A stretch of DNA of 64,000 bases, from contig CAWBZS010000004.1 in assembly GCA_963793335.1 (NCBI GenBank), positions 434,001 to 498,000 on the forward strand. Direction: 5' to 3'. Made by a program: the position numbers and the translations under genes. Shown here one piece after another: positions 51,449 to 60,305 of this stretch (position 1 is the stretch's first letter; every line of letters begins with the position of its first letter). Origin of the DNA: Sva-07 sp963793335 (GTDB lineage Bacteria > Actinomycetota > Acidimicrobiia > Acidimicrobiales > Ilumatobacteraceae). The notes under the pieces are model-generated. The model was not told where the DNA came from and searched no databases. It was given only the letters and a program-made list of their open reading frames with translations.

Positions 51449-52314
51449 TGGCACGGCGCAAGCCGGCCACCACGCACGGCGTCGCCGTGGTCGACAAGCC
51501 GGCGGGGGTGACCAGCCACGACGTGGTGGGCATGCTGCGCCGCCGCTTCGGTGAGCGGCAGGTGGGCCATGCCGGCACCCTCGACCCTGATGCCACCGGC
51601 GTGCTCGTCGTTGCGGTCGGCAAGGCGACCCGGTTGCTTCGCTTCGTCGAAAAGACTCGCAAGGGATACTCCGGTGAAGTCGTGTTGGGTGCGCAGACGT
51701 CCACGCTCGACTCCTCCGGTGAGGTGATTGCGTCGTTCGACATGTCGTCGGTGACCCTCGACGATGCCCGCATCGAGGTTGCGGAGCATCTGGTCGGTGA
51801 GATCGAGCAGATTCCTCCGATGGTGTCTGCGATCCGAGTCGACGGAAAGCGACTGCACGAATTGGCGCGTGAGGGCGTGGAGGTCGAGCGGGCGCCGCGT
51901 CCGGTGACGGTCCATCGGTTCGACGTGGTCGCGTGGGTCGAGCCCGGTGTGCTGGCCATCGAGGTCGAGTGCTCGGCTGGCACCTACATCCGAACGCTGG
52001 CCGACGACCTCGGCCGGCTGCTCGGCGGTGGCGCGCACCTGCGGAACCTGCGCCGCACGACGGTCGGCGAATTCTCGCTTGCCGAGGCAGCGCCTCCCGA
52101 CACCTGCGAGCTGCGTCCGGTGGCCACCGCGGTGCGAGCGCTCGACGCGGTGGTGGTCGACGACGAGACCGCCGCGCTCGTCGCCAACGGTCGGGTGCTC
52201 GATGCGTGGGACGGCGATGGGCCGTGGGCGGTGTTCGATGCGTCCGAGGAGCTGCTGGCTGTGTACGAGCCGTTTCGCGGTCAGGCCAAGCCATCGGTGG
52301 TGCTCACCCGCTGA
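51448..52314 (+). CDS. truB: tRNA pseudouridine(55) synthase TruB
   Basis: A 288-residue enzyme that converts U55 in the T-arm of tRNA to pseudouridine. The catalytic Asp is D46 in GHAGTLDPDATGVL. KPAGVTSHDVV, RKGYSGEVVLG, IPPMVSAIRVDGKRLHELAR and CSAGTYIRTLADDLG are the family signatures. The C-terminal domain is PUA-like but short. The gene overlaps rbfA and precedes ribF by ~98 bp. Confidence 0.95.
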   Translation: MARRKPATTHGVAVVDKPAGVTSHDVVGMLRRRFGERQVGHAGTLDPDATGVLVVAVGKATRLLRFVEKTRKGYSGEVVLGAQTSTLDSSGEVIASFDMSSVTLDDARIEVAEHLVGEIEQIPPMVSAIRVDGKRLHELAREGVEVERAPRPVTVHRFDVVAWVEPGVLAIEVECSAGTYIRTLADDLGRLLGGGAHLRNLRRTTVGEFSLAEAAPPDTCELRPVATAVRALDAVVVDDETAALVANGRVLDAWDGDGPWAVFDASEELLAVYEPFRGQAKPSVVLTR

Positions 52315-52412
52315 ACGCTGGTCGATCGCCGGTGTCGACGAGCCTGCCGTCACACCGACGGCGGTGGTCCCGAGTCCTGCACCAGAGTTCGTCGGCCGAT
52401 AGCGTTGCAGCC

Positions 52413-53366
52413 GTGCTCGTCGTCACCGATCTTCAGCAACGCCCGTGGGAGCACGAGCGGGCGGTGATCACCATTGGCGCCTACGACGGCGTGCACCTCG
52501 GCCATCGGGCGGTGATCGAGCAGGTGCGTCATCGGGCCGAAGCGATCGGTGCCAAGTCGGTGGTGGTCACGTTCGACCGCCATCCTGCCAGTGTGGTGCG
52601 ACCCGAATCGGCGCCGCGTCTGCTCACCAGCTCAGACCAGAAGATGGAGCTGCTGGAATCCACCGGCGTCGACGCCCTCGTGATCGTCCCGTTCGATACC
52701 GATCAAGCAGCGGAGAGTCCCGAGTCGTTCGTCGAACGGGTGCTCGTCAACTGCCTGGGGACCAAGGTCATCGTGGTCGGCGAGGACTTCCACTTCGGTC
52801 GCCATCGTGACGGCAACGTCGACCTGCTCCGCAAGATCGGTGCCGAGGAGGACTTCGACGTCGAGCCGGTGGAGCTCGTCCAGCGTCTCGACGGCGTCGA
52901 CGAGCCGATCAGCAGTACGGCCATTCGACGCGCGCTCGCTGGTGGCGACATCAAGCGTGCGAACGCGATGCTGGGACGCCCCTACGAGATGTGCGGCGAG
53001 GTGTTCGCCGGCGACCAACGTGGCAGGTTGCTCGGCTTCCCGACCGCCAACGTCGCGGTGCCGGCCGGGATGTGCCTTCCAGCCGACGGTGTGTACGCGG
53101 GGTGGTACGAGCGACCGAACGGCGAGGTGCACGGATGCGCGATCAACCTCGGGCGTCGGCCGACGTTCTACGAACATGCCAACGCGTCGTTGTTGGAGGC
53201 GCACCTGCTCGACATCGATGTCGATCTCTACGGCGAGTCCGCCAGGGTGCGCTTCGCACATTTCCTGCGCAGTGAGCGCAAGTTCGACGGCGTCGACGCA
53301 CTGATCGCACAGCTCGGCACCGACGTCAACAGCGCCCGCGATCTGCTGGGCGTGTCGAGCGAATAG
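52413..53366 (+). CDS. ribF: Bifunctional riboflavin kinase/FAD synthetase RibF
   Basis: A 317-residue enzyme making FMN and FAD from riboflavin and ATP. The N-terminal adenylyltransferase has TIGAYDGVHLGHRAVIEQ, VVVTFDRHP, FHFGRHRDG and SSTAIRRAL; the C-terminal kinase (~180-317) has GRLLGFPTANVAVP and INLGRRPTF, with the catalytic Glu-containing LLEAHLLDIDVDLYG. GTG 52413 is the start. In most actinobacteria rpsO follows directly; here a reversed ABC-importer block intervenes. Confidence 0.93.
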   Translation: MLVVTDLQQRPWEHERAVITIGAYDGVHLGHRAVIEQVRHRAEAIGAKSVVVTFDRHPASVVRPESAPRLLTSSDQKMELLESTGVDALVIVPFDTDQAAESPESFVERVLVNCLGTKVIVVGEDFHFGRHRDGNVDLLRKIGAEEDFDVEPVELVQRLDGVDEPISSTAIRRALAGGDIKRANAMLGRPYEMCGEVFAGDQRGRLLGFPTANVAVPAGMCLPADGVYAGWYERPNGEVHGCAINLGRRPTFYEHANASLLEAHLLDIDVDLYGESARVRFAHFLRSERKFDGVDALIAQLGTDVNSARDLLGVSSE

Positions 53367-53409
53367 GGCCGTCGCCGGTGCGGTGCTGGCGGCTCCCGGA
53401 TCCCTCGAT

Positions 53410-54579
53410 TCAGCCGGGCCAGATGACCGTCGGGCCATCGTAGATGCTCGCCATGATGTCGAGTCCCAGCACCGATGCGGCGTCGGGGGTCTCGTCGTCG
53501 CCGAACAGGCCGGTCGCAGCGTAGGTGTCGAGTTCGGTCTGCAGGAGCGCAGCATCGGGGACGCCGAAACCGACGCCCTCCGGGGTCAACTCGGTGATCA
53601 GCGCGGCGTCGGTGGTCCACCGAAACACCTCTCCCTCCGGCGACAGGAAGTTCGGGTTGCCGCCGGCGTTGATCAGCTCGACCGCCGTGTTCGCTGCGGC
53701 CTCCGGGTCGGCGATCGCGTCGGCGAGGCCGAGCATCGATGCCCGCATGAAGTCCTCGACGGCGGTCGGGTGTTCGTCGATGAACTGCTGGTTGGTGTAC
53801 ACGATGCCGAATGAGCCGGGGATCTCGAACTCGACGGTGTCGTAGAGGTCGAATCCCACGCCGGCGCGCTCGAGCGTGCCGGGCTCGTTGCTGCGCCATC
53901 CGGGAACGCCGACGATCGCATCGATCTCGAAGTGGGCGACCGGGTCGAATCCCTCGACCGCAACGGTGGCGAAGTCGTCGCCCTCGACGAGGCCCTGCTC
54001 GGCGAGCATCACCTGCACGCTCGTCGGGAGCTTCTCCTTGACCCCGATCGTCGTTCCGGCGAGATCGGCCAGGCTGCTCGTCTCGCCCGGCTTGACCATC
54101 AGCACGTCGATCGGGGCTCGCCCGTCGACGGCGAGGACGACGAACTCGGCGTCGTTTGCGTTCGCGAACTCGACGACCTCGCTGAAGGAACCGCCCGAGG
54201 AGAACTGGGCGTCGTTCTCGGCGATCAAGGCGTAGTTGGCGGTCGAGAAGCTGGCCTGGATCTCGACGTCGAGACACAGATCGTCGTAGTAGCCCTGGTC
54301 GTCGGCGACGATCACCTCGACGATCGAGGCGGCAGCGGCGAAGTCGAAGCCGGTGAGGTAGGTGATCGTGCCGGCGGCCTCGTTGGCGGCGCATCGGTCC
54401 GCCGGGAACGGCTCACCGGCCACGACGCCGATGCCGCCGGTGGCAGCGTCGGTCGATCCCGTTGTGGCGTCCGCAGCCGCGGTGTCTGCGGGGCCGGTGG
54501 TGTCGTCACCGTCGCTGCTGCAGGCGGCAGCGAGCAGTCCGGTGGTCAACGCAATGGCGGCGGCGTTGCGGAAGCGCAT
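53410..54579 (-). CDS. ABC transporter substrate-binding lipoprotein (NMT1/SsuA-like)
   Basis: A 389-residue lipoprotein. The signal ends LLAAAC with C20, then a Thr/Asp-rich linker. The mature domain has TYLTGFDFAAAASIVEVIVA, GYYDDLCLDVEI, NYALIAENDAQFS, DVLMVKPGE and DLAGTTIGVKEKLPT, the NMT1/THI5 and SsuA-like pattern for thiamine-pyrimidine precursors, sulfonates or nitrate. It ends the ABC operon read right to left: ATPase (55436), permease (54675), this protein. The ligand cannot be told from sequence; no TPP riboswitch is visible upstream. Confidence 0.88.
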   Translation of the reverse strand: MRFRNAAAIALTTGLLAAACSSDGDDTTGPADTAAADATTGSTDAATGGIGVVAGEPFPADRCAANEAAGTITYLTGFDFAAAASIVEVIVADDQGYYDDLCLDVEIQASFSTANYALIAENDAQFSSGGSFSEVVEFANANDAEFVVLAVDGRAPIDVLMVKPGETSSLADLAGTTIGVKEKLPTSVQVMLAEQGLVEGDDFATVAVEGFDPVAHFEIDAIVGVPGWRSNEPGTLERAGVGFDLYDTVEFEIPGSFGIVYTNQQFIDEHPTAVEDFMRASMLGLADAIADPEAAANTAVELINAGGNPNFLSPEGEVFRWTTDAALITELTPEGVGFGVPDAALLQTELDTYAATGLFGDDETPDAASVLGLDIMASIYDGPTVIWPG

Positions 54580-54674
54580 GGTGGGTCCTGTCGTGGGTGG
54601 AGACGGTGAGCGGGATGTCGGCGTTTGCGCGCCGAGCGCGTCGATGATGGCACGGCCCAGGGGGCAGAACACAG

Positions 54675-55439
54675 TCAGCGGCGCTGCGAGACGTGCCACT
54701 TCAGCACGACCCGTTCCAGCACGGAGATGACGAACAGTCCGGCGATCCCGAGGAGAGCGGCGGAGACGATCGTCGCCCAGAGTGCTTCGGCGTTGTTGAA
54801 GGCAGCGGCGCGCTGGCCGATGTACCCCAATCCGTCGGTGACGAACGACGATCCCTCGCTGAAGTAGGCAGCGGCGAGTCCGAGTCCCATCGCAAAGCGG
54901 GCGGTCGTGAAGATCGATGGCAGGGCAGCCGGCAATCGAAGACGCCAGAAGACCTCCCACGGCCGCGCATCGACGCTCGCCAGCAGCTCACGCGCCGCGG
55001 GATCTGCCGACTTCATCCCGCCGACGACACCGAAGGTGAACACCGGGAACGATGTGAATGCCACCATGAAGAGGATCGTCGGTTCGCCGCCGTCGAGCCA
55101 CAACACGACCGACGTGATGTAGGCCACCCAAGGGGTCACCAGGATGAGGATGAGTACGGGCTGGGCGGCTTCCTCGATGAACCGTGACGACGCCATCAAC
55201 GCACCGACCACGATCGCGCACACCATCGAGATCGACAGTCCGACCACCATGTGCCATCCGGTCACGAGCGCGTTGGACCAGTAGAAGCCCGGTGCCTCGA
55301 ACAGCTCGCTGAGAATCGTCGAGGGGGGCAGCAACACGAATCGGCGGATGTCGAACAGCCGAACGAGGACCTCCCACATCACGGCGAACGCGACGATGCC
55401 GACGATCGGTGCCACGATCCGACGGATGCCGGGGCTCAC
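54675..55439 (-). CDS. ABC transporter permease (BPD type)
   Basis: A 254-residue inner-membrane permease of the SsuC/TauC/ThiX group. It has about six hydrophobic segments (e.g. VAPIVGIVAFAVMWEVLV, VVGLSISMVCAIVVGALM, LILILVTPWVAYITSVVLW) and the EAA-loop ASVDARPWEVFWRLRLPAALPS that contacts the ATPase. GTG 55439 overlaps the stop of the ATPase gene (GTGA). The long frame upstream is the ATPase read in another phase and is not part of the protein. Confidence 0.9.
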   Translation of the reverse strand: MSPGIRRIVAPIVGIVAFAVMWEVLVRLFDIRRFVLLPPSTILSELFEAPGFYWSNALVTGWHMVVGLSISMVCAIVVGALMASSRFIEEAAQPVLILILVTPWVAYITSVVLWLDGGEPTILFMVAFTSFPVFTFGVVGGMKSADPAARELLASVDARPWEVFWRLRLPAALPSIFTTARFAMGLGLAAAYFSEGSSFVTDGLGYIGQRAAAFNNAEALWATIVSAALLGIAGLFVISVLERVVLKWHVSQRR

Positions 55440-56200
55440 CGGTTCATCCCTGCGCTGAGCGCCGCCCGCAGACGCGTGGTGACGTGAAAGAACTCCTCGG
55501 TGTCCTCGAGGTCCGGGAGGCGCGGGTGCCGGAGCTCGATGTCGATCGCCTCGGTGATCCGGCCCGGTCGCGCTGACATCACCGCCACCCGGTCGGACAG
55601 AAATGCGGCCTCCGGGATCGAGTGGGTGACGAAGACCACGGTGGTGCCGAGTGGTTCGCACAGCCGCCCGAGCAGATGGCGCATGTCGGTGCGAGTCATC
55701 TCGTCGAGTGCGGCGAAGGGCTCGTCCATCAACAGGATCGGCGCATCGAGCGCGAACGCCCGGACAAGACCCACCCGCTGCTGCATCCCACCCGACAACT
55801 CGTGTGGATACGCGTCGCGGAACTCGCCGAGGCCCACCTCGTCGAGCAATTCGGTCACCGAGACGGTCGGCGACGACGGTGAGTGCGATCGGTTGATGTC
55901 GAGCAGCAGGCGAGCGTTCGCCTCGACGGTGCGCCATGGCAACAACGCTGGGGATTGCGGGATGAATCCGATCTGCTTGTGTCGCCGAGCTTCCTGGGGC
56001 GTGGTGCCGTTGACGACGATGTCGCCGGTCGTCGGCGTCTCGAGTCCAGCAATCAGGCGGAGCAGGGTGGTCTTGCCGCAGCCGGAGGGGCCGAGCAAGG
56101 TGATGGTCTCGCCGGCCGCCACATCGAGCGAGACCGGTGCGACCGCATCGAGCGACCCGAAGCGCTTCGACACGCCGTGCAACTCGATGCGGGGAGACAC
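55436..56200 (-). CDS. ABC transporter ATP-binding protein (SsuB/TauB type)
   Basis: A 254-residue ATPase. Walker A is LLGPSGCGKTTLLRL, the signature HELSGGMQQRVGLVRA, Walker B ILLMDEPFAALDE and the switch His in VTHSIPEAAFLSD. It energises the adjacent permease. It has a GTG start and is divergent from rpsO, 190 bp apart. This block is inserted between ribF and rpsO, opposite to the surrounding operon. Confidence 0.93.
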   Translation of the reverse strand: MSPRIELHGVSKRFGSLDAVAPVSLDVAAGETITLLGPSGCGKTTLLRLIAGLETPTTGDIVVNGTTPQEARRHKQIGFIPQSPALLPWRTVEANARLLLDINRSHSPSSPTVSVTELLDEVGLGEFRDAYPHELSGGMQQRVGLVRAFALDAPILLMDEPFAALDEMTRTDMRHLLGRLCEPLGTTVVFVTHSIPEAAFLSDRVAVMSARPGRITEAIDIELRHPRLPDLEDTEEFFHVTTRLRAALSAGMNR

Positions 56201-56338
56201 GACGCCCGAGCGTACTGGTCGCTGTGCGTCGTCGACCGGTCCCGTTGTGGTGTGGCGGAGCCCGCCCTAGCATTGTGCTGTCCTCTCGGGCTGGAATGTC
56301 CGGCGCGAGTGTGATGCATGTGGCTTCGACCGAAGCGG

Positions 56339-56390
56339 GATGCGACCTCCACGCATCGGCATCGATGCGTCCATCAGAAGGCGACACACC
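56339..56390 (+). promoter_or_regulatory. rpsO leader with two mutually exclusive hairpins
   Basis: CGCATC at 56352-56357 can pair with GATGCG at 56339-56344 (6 bp, 7-base loop) or, with one more pair, ACGCATC (56351-56357) with GATGCGT at 56364-56370 (7 bp, 6-base loop). The two are exclusive because they share the middle arm. The second lies 20 bp before the rpsO ATG and near the expected ribosome-binding site (AGAAGG, 56377). Ribosomal protein S15 is known to repress its own mRNA in several bacteria, so this is a candidate switch. Confidence 0.55.
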
Positions 56391-56669
56391 ATGGCTGACA
56401 TTGCCGACACCAAGCCGAACACTGCGGCGACCATCGAGAAGTACAAGACCCACGACGGCGACACCGGGTCCCCGGAAGTGCAGATCGCACTGCTCACCGA
56501 GCGCATCGCGCACCTCACCGAGCATCTCAAGATCCACAAGAAGGATCACCACAGCCGTCGCGGGCTGTTGATGCTGGTCGGCCGCCGCCGCCGCATGCTC
56601 GACTACGTCAAGCGGATCGACATCGAGCGCTACCGCAAGATCATCGCCGATCAGGGCCTGCGCCGCTGA
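56391..56669 (+). CDS. rpsO: 30S ribosomal protein S15
   Basis: A 92-residue S15. The core THDGDTGSPEVQIALLTERI, HLKIHKKDHHSRRGLLMLVGRRRRML and YVKRIDIERYRKII match the family throughout, including the residues that bind 16S rRNA helix 22. The ATG follows AGAAGG. A doublet of palindromes lies between it and pnp, its usual partner. Confidence 0.95.
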   Translation: MADIADTKPNTAATIEKYKTHDGDTGSPEVQIALLTERIAHLTEHLKIHKKDHHSRRGLLMLVGRRRRMLDYVKRIDIERYRKIIADQGLRR

Positions 56670-56673
56670 CTTC

Positions 56674-56736
56674 TGTTCCCCCAGCCCGGGCCTCGGGGAA
56701 CACACTCTGTTCCTCCAGCCCGGGTCTCGGGGAACA
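56674..56736. repeat. Direct doublet of CCCGGG-centred palindromes (copy C)
   Basis: Palindromes 56674-56702 and 56708-56736, both reading TGTTCC(C/T)CCAG-CCCGGG-(C/T)CTCGGGGAACA, same family as at 24928 and 34845 and in direct orientation. The first starts five bases after the rpsO stop. In the rpsO-pnp region of other bacteria, a terminator and RNase processing site lie here, so the doublet could serve as terminator while also being a repeat. Confidence 0.85.
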
Positions 56737-56956
56737 CCCCTGTCACCACATCGGCTGCTGGCCACGGTAAGATCCTTCGATGGGTCCGGAACGTCCGGCC
56801 CCGCAACATGAGCGAACCGTTGTCGGTTGCCGGTTGCTGAATCCGAACCCAGCACGTTCTACGACGGTGCCGGTGACGTCGGGTTGACCAACTGGGAACC
56901 GGCCGATCGCTCCAGAGGCGCATTCCCGAGGGGGAGTGCACACGAAAGGAGCCCTT

Positions 56957-59404
56957 GTGGCTGACCCCATCACCGTGTCCGGACCCGTATCTGGGACCGA
57001 CAAGACACTGACCTTCGAAACGGGCAAGTTCGCCCCCCAGTCGATGGGTGCCGTCGTGGCATCGATCGACGGGACGAAGGTGCTCACCACTGCCAACGCC
57101 GCCAAGAGCGTGCGCGACGGCATGGATTTCTTCCCGCTGACGGTCGATGTCGAGGAGCGGGCCTACGCGGCCGGCAAGATCCCCGGCTCGTTCTTCCGTC
57201 GTGAAGGACGTCCGACCGAGGACGCAATCCTCACCTGTCGCCTCACCGACCGGCCGCTGCGCCCGTCGTTCCCCGAGGGCTTCCGCAACGAGACCCAGGT
57301 CGTCACGACCGTGCTCGGCGCCGACCAGGTGAACCCGCACGACGTGCTGTCGATCAACGCTGCATCGGCGGCGCTCATGATCTCCGGCATCCCGTTCGAC
57401 GGTCCGATCGGCGCCATCCGCATGGCGTACAGCCAGAGTGGCGAGTGGATCCCGCACCCCACCTACGAAGAGGCCGAGAATGGCACCTTCGAGCTGGTCG
57501 TTGCGGGCCGTGAACTCGACAGCGGCGACGTCGCCGTGATGATGGTCGAGGCCGGCGGTTCCGAGAACGCGTTCTACTATTACGACGACGGCGCCAAGAA
57601 GGTCACCGAGGAAGTCCTCGCCGACGGCCTCGAGGCGTGCAAGGTGTGGATCAAGGAGTCGATCGCGCTGCAGCGCCAGCTCGTCGCCTCGGTCATCGCC
57701 ACCAACGGCCCGATCACCCCGATGAAGTGGACCCCGGTCCTCGACTACACACCGGAGATCATGGCCGCCGTCGAAGCGACTGGCAGCGACAAGCTCGCTC
57801 CGGTGATCACGATCGCCGACAAGCACGAGCGCAACGCTGCGACCGATGCCGTCACGGCTGAGATCGTCGCTGAGCTGTGTGGCACCAAGGAGGCTCCCGG
57901 CGAGTTCGCCGGCAGCGAGAAGATGGTGAAGGAAGCGGCACGTTCGCTCAACAAGAAGCTGATGCGTGCACGAGTCGTCAACGAGGGTGTCCGCATGGAC
58001 GGCCGTGGCGTCGCCGACCTGCGTCCGATCTCCTCCGAGACCGGCGCACTGTCCACCGCGCACGGCTCCGGCCTGTTCCAGCGTGGCGAGACCCAAGTCA
58101 TGACCGTCCTCACGATGGCCATGCCGCGCATGAACCAGATGATCGACTCGCTGTCGCCCAACGACACCAAGCGGTACCTCCACCACTACAACATGCCGCC
58201 GTGGGCCAATGGCGAGACCGGCCGTGTCGGTTCGCCGAAGCGCCGCGAGATCGGCCATGGTGCGCTCGCTGCTCGTGCAGTGCTGCCCGTCATCCCGAAC
58301 CAGGAGGACTTTGCCTACACCCTGCGCCTCGTCTCCGAGGTCATGGCATCGAATGGCTCCACGTCGATGGCGTCGGTGTGTGCCTCGAGCCTCGCGCTGA
58401 TGGATGCCGGTGTGCCGACCAAGGGTCACGTCTCGGGCATCGCCATGGGTCTGATCTACGAGGACGGCAAGTACATCACGCTCACCGACATCCTCGGTTC
58501 CGAGGATGCATTCGGCGACATGGACTTCAAGGTCGCCGGTACCGAGGACGCCATCACGGCGTTGCAGCTCGACACGAAGATCGAGGGCATCCCGGCCGAT
58601 GTGCTCACCGCAGCGTTGGCGCAAGCCCGTACGGCCCGCTTGGAGATCCTCGAGAACATGACGGCGTGCATTGCGCAGTCGCGTGACGAGGTCGCCGAGA
58701 CCGCTCCGAAGATCTCCACGATCTACATCCCGCTCGACAAGGTCGGTGAAGTGATCGGCCCGAAGGGCAAGGTCATCAACACGATCCAGCAGGAGACCGG
58801 AGCCGACATCGGCGTCGACGACGATGGTGCCCGCGGCATCGTCACGATCGGCGCTGTCGAGGCCTGGCGTATGGAAGAAGCCAAGGCTGCGATCCTCGCG
58901 ATCGTCGACCCGCCGAAGGCGGAACTCGACGCCGTGTACATGGGTCGCGTGGTCAACATCACCAAGTTCGGTGCGTTCGTCAACATCCTCCCGGGTCGCG
59001 ACGGCCTCGTGCACATCTCCAAGCTCGGCGGCGGCAAGCGAATCAACGCTGTCGAGGACGTGCTGGAGCTGGGCCAGGAGATCGAGGTTCGTGTCGAGGA
59101 GATCGACGACAAGGGCAAGGTCAGCCTGACGCCTGCCGGCGATCCGCCGGCAGCGAAGGAAGGCGCCTCATCGGGTGGTTCGTCCAACGGTGGCGGCGAT
59201 CGTGCCCCTCGCCGTGAGCGTTCCGAGCGGGCGCCCCGCCAGGAGTCGTCGTCGGCACCGGCAGCGACGGACGTCGTCGAGGTGAGCTTCGAGGACAGCT
59301 TCGATGCACAGCTCGCCGACGAACTCGGTGATCTGGGGCCGAAGTCGGAGCGCCCGGCCGAGGACAACGGTCGTCGCGGCGGTGGCCGTCGTCGTCACCG
59401 CTGA
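56957..59404 (+). CDS. pnp: Polyribonucleotide nucleotidyltransferase (PNPase)
   Basis: An 815-residue phosphorolytic 3'-5' exoribonuclease. Order: first RNase-PH core (TFETGKFAPQSMGAVV), helical linker, second core (MDGRGVADLRPISSETG, LFQRGETQVMTVLTM, DILGSEDAFGDMDFKVAGT), KH (IGPKGKVINTIQQETG) and S1 (VYMGRVVNITKFGAFVNILPGRDGLVHIS). A disordered ~95-residue tail rich in Arg/Gly/Ser follows. GTG 56957 follows a strong AAAGGAG site. The 220-bp stretch after the palindromes (56737-56956) shows no other clear element. Confidence 0.95.
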   Translation: MADPITVSGPVSGTDKTLTFETGKFAPQSMGAVVASIDGTKVLTTANAAKSVRDGMDFFPLTVDVEERAYAAGKIPGSFFRREGRPTEDAILTCRLTDRPLRPSFPEGFRNETQVVTTVLGADQVNPHDVLSINAASAALMISGIPFDGPIGAIRMAYSQSGEWIPHPTYEEAENGTFELVVAGRELDSGDVAVMMVEAGGSENAFYYYDDGAKKVTEEVLADGLEACKVWIKESIALQRQLVASVIATNGPITPMKWTPVLDYTPEIMAAVEATGSDKLAPVITIADKHERNAATDAVTAEIVAELCGTKEAPGEFAGSEKMVKEAARSLNKKLMRARVVNEGVRMDGRGVADLRPISSETGALSTAHGSGLFQRGETQVMTVLTMAMPRMNQMIDSLSPNDTKRYLHHYNMPPWANGETGRVGSPKRREIGHGALAARAVLPVIPNQEDFAYTLRLVSEVMASNGSTSMASVCASSLALMDAGVPTKGHVSGIAMGLIYEDGKYITLTDILGSEDAFGDMDFKVAGTEDAITALQLDTKIEGIPADVLTAALAQARTARLEILENMTACIAQSRDEVAETAPKISTIYIPLDKVGEVIGPKGKVINTIQQETGADIGVDDDGARGIVTIGAVEAWRMEEAKAAILAIVDPPKAELDAVYMGRVVNITKFGAFVNILPGRDGLVHISKLGGGKRINAVEDVLELGQEIEVRVEEIDDKGKVSLTPAGDPPAAKEGASSGGSSNGGGDRAPRRERSERAPRQESSSAPAATDVVEVSFEDSFDAQLADELGDLGPKSERPAEDNGRRGGGRRRHR

Positions 59405-59470
59405 TCACCACCCGGGTCGGACCCGCGAGGCAATCGCGGTCGATGGCCCGGTATCGGCCAGACTGAACAC

Positions 59471-60238
59471 ATGAGAATTGGGGTCAGCGGCGCTGCCGGA
59501 CGAATGGGTCGAACCGTTTGTGCGGCGGTGGCTGCTGACCCCGAGCTCGTTTTCGCTGCCGCGGTGGACGTTGGTGGCGTTGACGAGGTCATCGAGGGGA
59601 TCGACGTTCGTCCTGACCTGGACGCGTTCGCCGACGCGTCGTGCGACGTGGTCGTCGACTTCACCGTGGCAGCGGCCGCTCGTGTTGCGTTGCCCTGGCT
59701 TGCGGATCACGGCATACATGCAGTGATCGGCACCACCGGGTTCTCCGAGGACGACTTCGGGCGGTTCGCGGCGGCCTTCGGCGGTGACGACGGTCCCAAT
59801 TGTGTGATCGCACCGAACTTCGCGATCTCGGCGGTGCTGATGATGCGTTTTGCGGCGATGGCGGCACCGTGGTTCGACACGGCCGAAATCATCGAACTGC
59901 ACCACGACCGCAAGGTCGATGCGCCGTCGGGCACCGCGGTCAAGACCGCTGAGCGGATGGCCGATGCCCGAGGTTCGGACTTCGGGGATGACCCGACGGT
60001 CGACGAGGTGTATCCGGGAGCCCGTGGCGGCAACGGGCCGAGCGGGATCCGGGTGCACTCGGTGCGTATGCGCGGCATGGTGGCCCACCAGGAGGTCGTG
60101 CTCGGGGCCCAGGGTCAGACGCTGACGATCCGTCAGGACAGCTACGACCGCGACAGCTTCATGCCCGGCGTCGTGTTGGCGTGCAAAAAGATCCCGCACG
60201 TGCCGGGCCTGTCGAGATCGCTCGACCCCTTCCTGTAG
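59471..60238 (+). CDS. dapB: 4-hydroxy-tetrahydrodipicolinate reductase
   Basis: A 255-residue enzyme of lysine/diaminopimelate synthesis. The nucleotide motif is VSGAAGRMGRTV, the active-site stretch ELHHDRKVDAPSGTA with His and Lys, and GTTGFSEDDFG and APNFAISAVLM complete the pattern. In many actinobacteria an M16 peptidase gene separates pnp and dapB; here they are adjacent (66 bp). The stop is followed after one base by a 33-bp palindrome. Confidence 0.95.
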   Translation: MRIGVSGAAGRMGRTVCAAVAADPELVFAAAVDVGGVDEVIEGIDVRPDLDAFADASCDVVVDFTVAAAARVALPWLADHGIHAVIGTTGFSEDDFGRFAAAFGGDDGPNCVIAPNFAISAVLMMRFAAMAAPWFDTAEIIELHHDRKVDAPSGTAVKTAERMADARGSDFGDDPTVDEVYPGARGGNGPSGIRVHSVRMRGMVAHQEVVLGAQGQTLTIRQDSYDRDSFMPGVVLACKKIPHVPGLSRSLDPFL

Positions 60239-60239
60239 C

Positions 60240-60272
60240 GATCACGCCAGGGGTCAGACCCCAGGCGTGATC
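60240..60272. repeat. 33-bp palindrome of the RAYT family, copy 1 (A version)
   Basis: Arms GATCACGCC...GGGGTC and GACCCC...GGCGTGATC pair fully except for A-A positions at symmetric sites and a central A. Two further copies (61135, 61714) carry T at those sites, so this one is in the opposite orientation. It starts two bases after the dapB stop and lies 33 bp before the transposase ATG. Likely the recognition sequence of the transposase and/or dapB terminator. Confidence 0.85.
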
Positions 60273-60305
60273 ATCTCTGGGACACCCGCTCGTCATGATC
60301 GAGGA

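Noticed and set aside
56201..56338. TPP riboswitch for the NMT1-type transporter
   Set aside because: The region upstream of the ATPase on the minus strand lacks the conserved CUGAGA and ACCUGA-type elements.
56651..59014. 787-codon minus-strand frame opposite pnp
   Set aside because: Antisense shadow of a highly conserved gene with GC-rich third positions.
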